Shown here piece after piece: positions 7,263 through 8,825 of a stretch of DNA of 8,825 bases. The notes under the pieces were generated by a model. It saw only the letters and a list, made by a program, of their open reading frames with translations, was not told the origin of the DNA and searched no databases. The stretch lies in NCBI GenBank assembly GCA_003162595.1, contig PMNJ01000078.1, positions 1-8,825 of the forward strand, in the 5' to 3' direction. The position numbers were made by a program, and so were the translations under genes. Positions within the stretch are counted from its first letter, which is position 1; each line of letters starts with the position of its first letter. This DNA comes from Bacteroidales bacterium (lineage in GTDB: Bacteria > Bacteroidota > Bacteroidia > Bacteroidales > VadinHA17).

Positions 7263-8024
7263 ATGAAAACAACTTTACTGAAAATTTTTCTTGGAATAGT
7301 GGCTATTGTCATTATTTGCAGTGCAAAATCAAGCAAAAGAGATCCGTTAGCACTATATGCTGAACTGGATAAAAATGCACCTGTCAACACTTTGACTGCT
7401 AAGGAAAAAGAGAATGGCTGGCAGTTATTATTCGACGGCAAAAAGACCGACGGATGGCATGGATACAATATGAAAGTATTTCCTGATTGCTGGAAAATCG
7501 ACGACGGAACTTTTACGACTACCAATTCTGGCAGTCAGGAAGGCCTGGACATTGTCACAGATAAAGTTTACCGCAGTTTTGCATTCAGCATTGAATACAA
7601 AATGGTCAAAGCAACAAACAGCGGAGTTATATTCCAGATCAACGAAGATCCAAAATACAAATACCCGTATGAAACAGGTCCCGAATTTCAGATTATTGAT
7701 CATGAAAACTGGCCTGATAAACTCGAGGACTGGCAGATGAATGGTGCAAATTATGCAATGTACCCACCTATGGCTAAACCATATAAACCGATAGGGGAAT
7801 GGAATCGTCTGTTTCTTGTAGTTGACGGGAATTTTGTTACACAGATGCTGAATGATGTGGTTGTAGTGAAATATGAAAAAAACTCCGAAGAATGGAAAAA
7901 ACTCCGGAATAGCGGTAAATGGGCAAATTATCCTGATTGGGGAAAATTCGATGAAGGTCATATTTCTTTACAGAACCATGGAACCAAAGTTTGGTTCAGG
8001 AATATTAAATTGAAAAAACTATAA
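7263..8024 (+). CDS. exported DUF1080 protein (3-keto-disaccharide hydrolase family)
   Basis: The protein is 253 residues when started at 7263, where a clear export signal begins (KTTLLKIFLGIVAIVIICSA, residues 2-21). The frame is open 51 codons further up, but that stretch has no plausible protein content. C19 sits near the cleavage region without a good lipobox, so ordinary signal peptidase cleavage is as likely as lipidation. The DUF1080 concanavalin-like domain fills about 50-253. It shows GWQLLFDGKKTDGWHGY (52-68), WKIDDGTF (77-84), GVIFQINED (121-129), GPEFQIIDHENW (139-150), then KPYKPIGEWNRL (172-183) and GHISLQNHGTKVWFRNIKLK (232-251). The family includes enzymes that hydrolyse 3-keto-glycosides and many uncharacterised sugar-binding relatives. 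It sits next to a URO-D-like gene and near carbohydrate genes. Partner oxidoreductases that make 3-keto sugars are not in view. Domain assignment is firm; activity is inferred from the family. Confidence 0.92.
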   Translation: MKTTLLKIFLGIVAIVIICSAKSSKRDPLALYAELDKNAPVNTLTAKEKENGWQLLFDGKKTDGWHGYNMKVFPDCWKIDDGTFTTTNSGSQEGLDIVTDKVYRSFAFSIEYKMVKATNSGVIFQINEDPKYKYPYETGPEFQIIDHENWPDKLEDWQMNGANYAMYPPMAKPYKPIGEWNRLFLVVDGNFVTQMLNDVVVVKYEKNSEEWKKLRNSGKWANYPDWGKFDEGHISLQNHGTKVWFRNIKLKKL

Positions 8025-8069
8025 TTCCACCAGGAGTAGGTAAATATCAAAAATAGTAGCCTTGTTATT

Positions 8070-8077
8070 TAGATTTG
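8070..8077 (+). promoter_or_regulatory. candidate -7 box (TAGATTTG) of the URO-D-like gene
   Basis: TAGATTTG matches TAnnTTTG exactly and ends 23 bases before the ATG at 8101, a good position for a short leader. The octamer is identical to the one before the GH35 gene. No -33 TTTG is found at the usual distance. It suggests the URO-D-like gene can be transcribed separately from the DUF1080 gene just upstream. Confidence 0.45.
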
Positions 8078-8100
8078 CTTAATTTCCTAAGATTTAAATT

Positions 8101-8825
8101 ATGTTCTCATCTTCAAGACAGAATTTTCTAAAAACCATTAATCATAAACAACCGGACAGGGTTGTAGTGGATTTTGGTTCAACGAGTGTTACTGGCATAC
8201 ATGTACTTATAGTTGAAAAGCTTCGCGAATACTACGGTCTGGAGAAAAAACCGGTTAAGGTTGTTGAGCCCTACCAGATGCTGGGGGAGATCGACTCAGA
8301 GTTGATTAGTGCAATGGATATAGACGTAATCGGATTGTTTTCAGCAAAAAATATGTTTGGTGTCCTTAACGTAAACTGGAAAGTACATAGAACACCCTGG
8401 GGGCAGGAGGTCCTTTTCCCGGGTGGATTTAATTATACATATGATAGCAATGGAGATATCCTGATGTATCCTGAAGGTGACACATCTGTTCCTCCGAGTA
8501 GTATGATGCCTAAGAGTGGTTACTTCTTTGATGCCCTCGACCGGCAGCAGCCAATTGATGATTCGACACTTAAGGTTGAAGATAACCTTGAGGAATTTGG
8601 CCACATAACAGAACCGGAACTTGAGTACTGGAAGACCCAAGTGTCTTCCCTGGAGAAAAACTCCAAAGCAGTAGTAGCTTCACTCGGAGGTACGGCTCTC
8701 GGAGATATTGCACTTGTTCCTGCCATTAATCTAAAGAACCCAAAGGGAATCCGTGGGGTTGAAGAGTGGTATATTTCAACACTCATCAGGGAGGATTTTA
8801 TTAAAGAAATATATGACCGGCAGAC
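8101..8825 (+). CDS. uroporphyrinogen decarboxylase (URO-D) family protein, 5' part
   Basis: The frame runs open from the ATG at 8101 to the window edge, giving 241 complete codons of a longer protein (URO-D relatives are usually about 340-400 residues). The N-terminus, RQNFLKTINHKQPDRVVVDF (6-25), is the classical opening of URO-D-fold proteins (an N-terminal helix, then PDRVP-like and a strand). Further matches are loose: EIDSELISAMDIDVIGL (63-79), WGQEVLFPGGF (100-110) and SLGGTALGDIA (194-204). The HemE signature around an FPR/RQAGRY segment is absent. It is therefore more likely one of the paralogues in methyl-transfer or carbohydrate-linked pathways than the haem enzyme. No signal peptide is visible, so it is probably cytoplasmic. 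It lies 76 bases after the DUF1080 gene on the same strand and could be co-transcribed or use its own TAGATTTG box. The family call is good; the reaction is unknown. Confidence 0.85.
   Translation, partial: MFSSSRQNFLKTINHKQPDRVVVDFGSTSVTGIHVLIVEKLREYYGLEKKPVKVVEPYQMLGEIDSELISAMDIDVIGLFSAKNMFGVLNVNWKVHRTPWGQEVLFPGGFNYTYDSNGDILMYPEGDTSVPPSSMMPKSGYFFDALDRQQPIDDSTLKVEDNLEEFGHITEPELEYWKTQVSSLEKNSKAVVASLGGTALGDIALVPAINLKNPKGIRGVEEWYISTLIREDFIKEIYDRQ

Noticed and set aside
7428..7961. 177-codon minus-strand frame opposite the DUF1080 gene
   Set aside because: It is rich in F, I, C and H as expected from antisense translation, and the plus strand carries clear DUF1080 motifs.
8341..8786. Two overlapping minus-strand frames (99 and 88 codons) opposite the URO-D-like gene
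   Set aside because: They lie wholly opposite a frame with family motifs that runs open to the window edge.
8101..8825. Assignment of the last gene as HemE
   Set aside because: The HemE FPR/RQAGRY-type signature near the N-terminus is absent; only the general URO-D-fold opening is present.

Overview
The window looks like a chromosomal segment from a Bacteroidota bacterium, probably an anaerobic or marine Bacteroidales/Marinilabiliales-type glycan degrader. This rests on four things. Several genes lack a Shine-Dalgarno sequence and have AT-rich leaders. TAnnTTTG hexamer-type -7 boxes precede three genes. The GH35 beta-galactosidase carries the C-terminal architecture typical of this phylum. 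A secreted DUF1080 (3-keto-disaccharide hydrolase type) protein and a short nitroreductase are also common there. The taxonomic placement is inference; there is no rRNA or marker gene.

Layout, left to right. Positions 1-204 hold the 3' end of an unrecognised gene that overlaps, by an ATGA, a GPH-family (MelB-like) sugar:cation symporter (201-1655). This two-gene block is visibly GC-richer than the rest. A 331-bp gap follows, into which the symporter and a large minus-strand gene converge. That minus-strand gene (1987-4341) is a secreted GH35 beta-galactosidase with a discoidin-like C-terminal region whose two halves appear in swapped order. A 368-bp divergent intergenic region follows. It holds a likely minus-strand promoter and an unexplained GC-richer, hairpin-containing patch. 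Next come two plus-strand genes, a short nitroreductase (4710-5228) and a proline-iminopeptidase-like alpha/beta-hydrolase lipoprotein (5354-6361), separated by a hairpin.

A conserved-looking unknown protein (6469-7032, minus) faces the hydrolase tail to tail. It is divergent from an exported DUF1080 protein (7263-8024). The window closes inside a uroporphyrinogen-decarboxylase-fold protein (8101 to the end) that is not a classical HemE.

Together the transporter, beta-galactosidase and DUF1080 protein suggest uptake and breakdown of galactose-containing or oxidised oligosaccharides. No SusC/SusD pair, sulfatase or regulator is present here, so this is a loose carbohydrate neighbourhood rather than a demonstrable polysaccharide utilisation locus. 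I see no CRISPR array, tRNA, rRNA, intact transposase or obvious defence system. The observations most worth following are the permuted carbohydrate-binding-like domain, the structured patch at 4497-4606, and the uncharacterised 187-residue protein.
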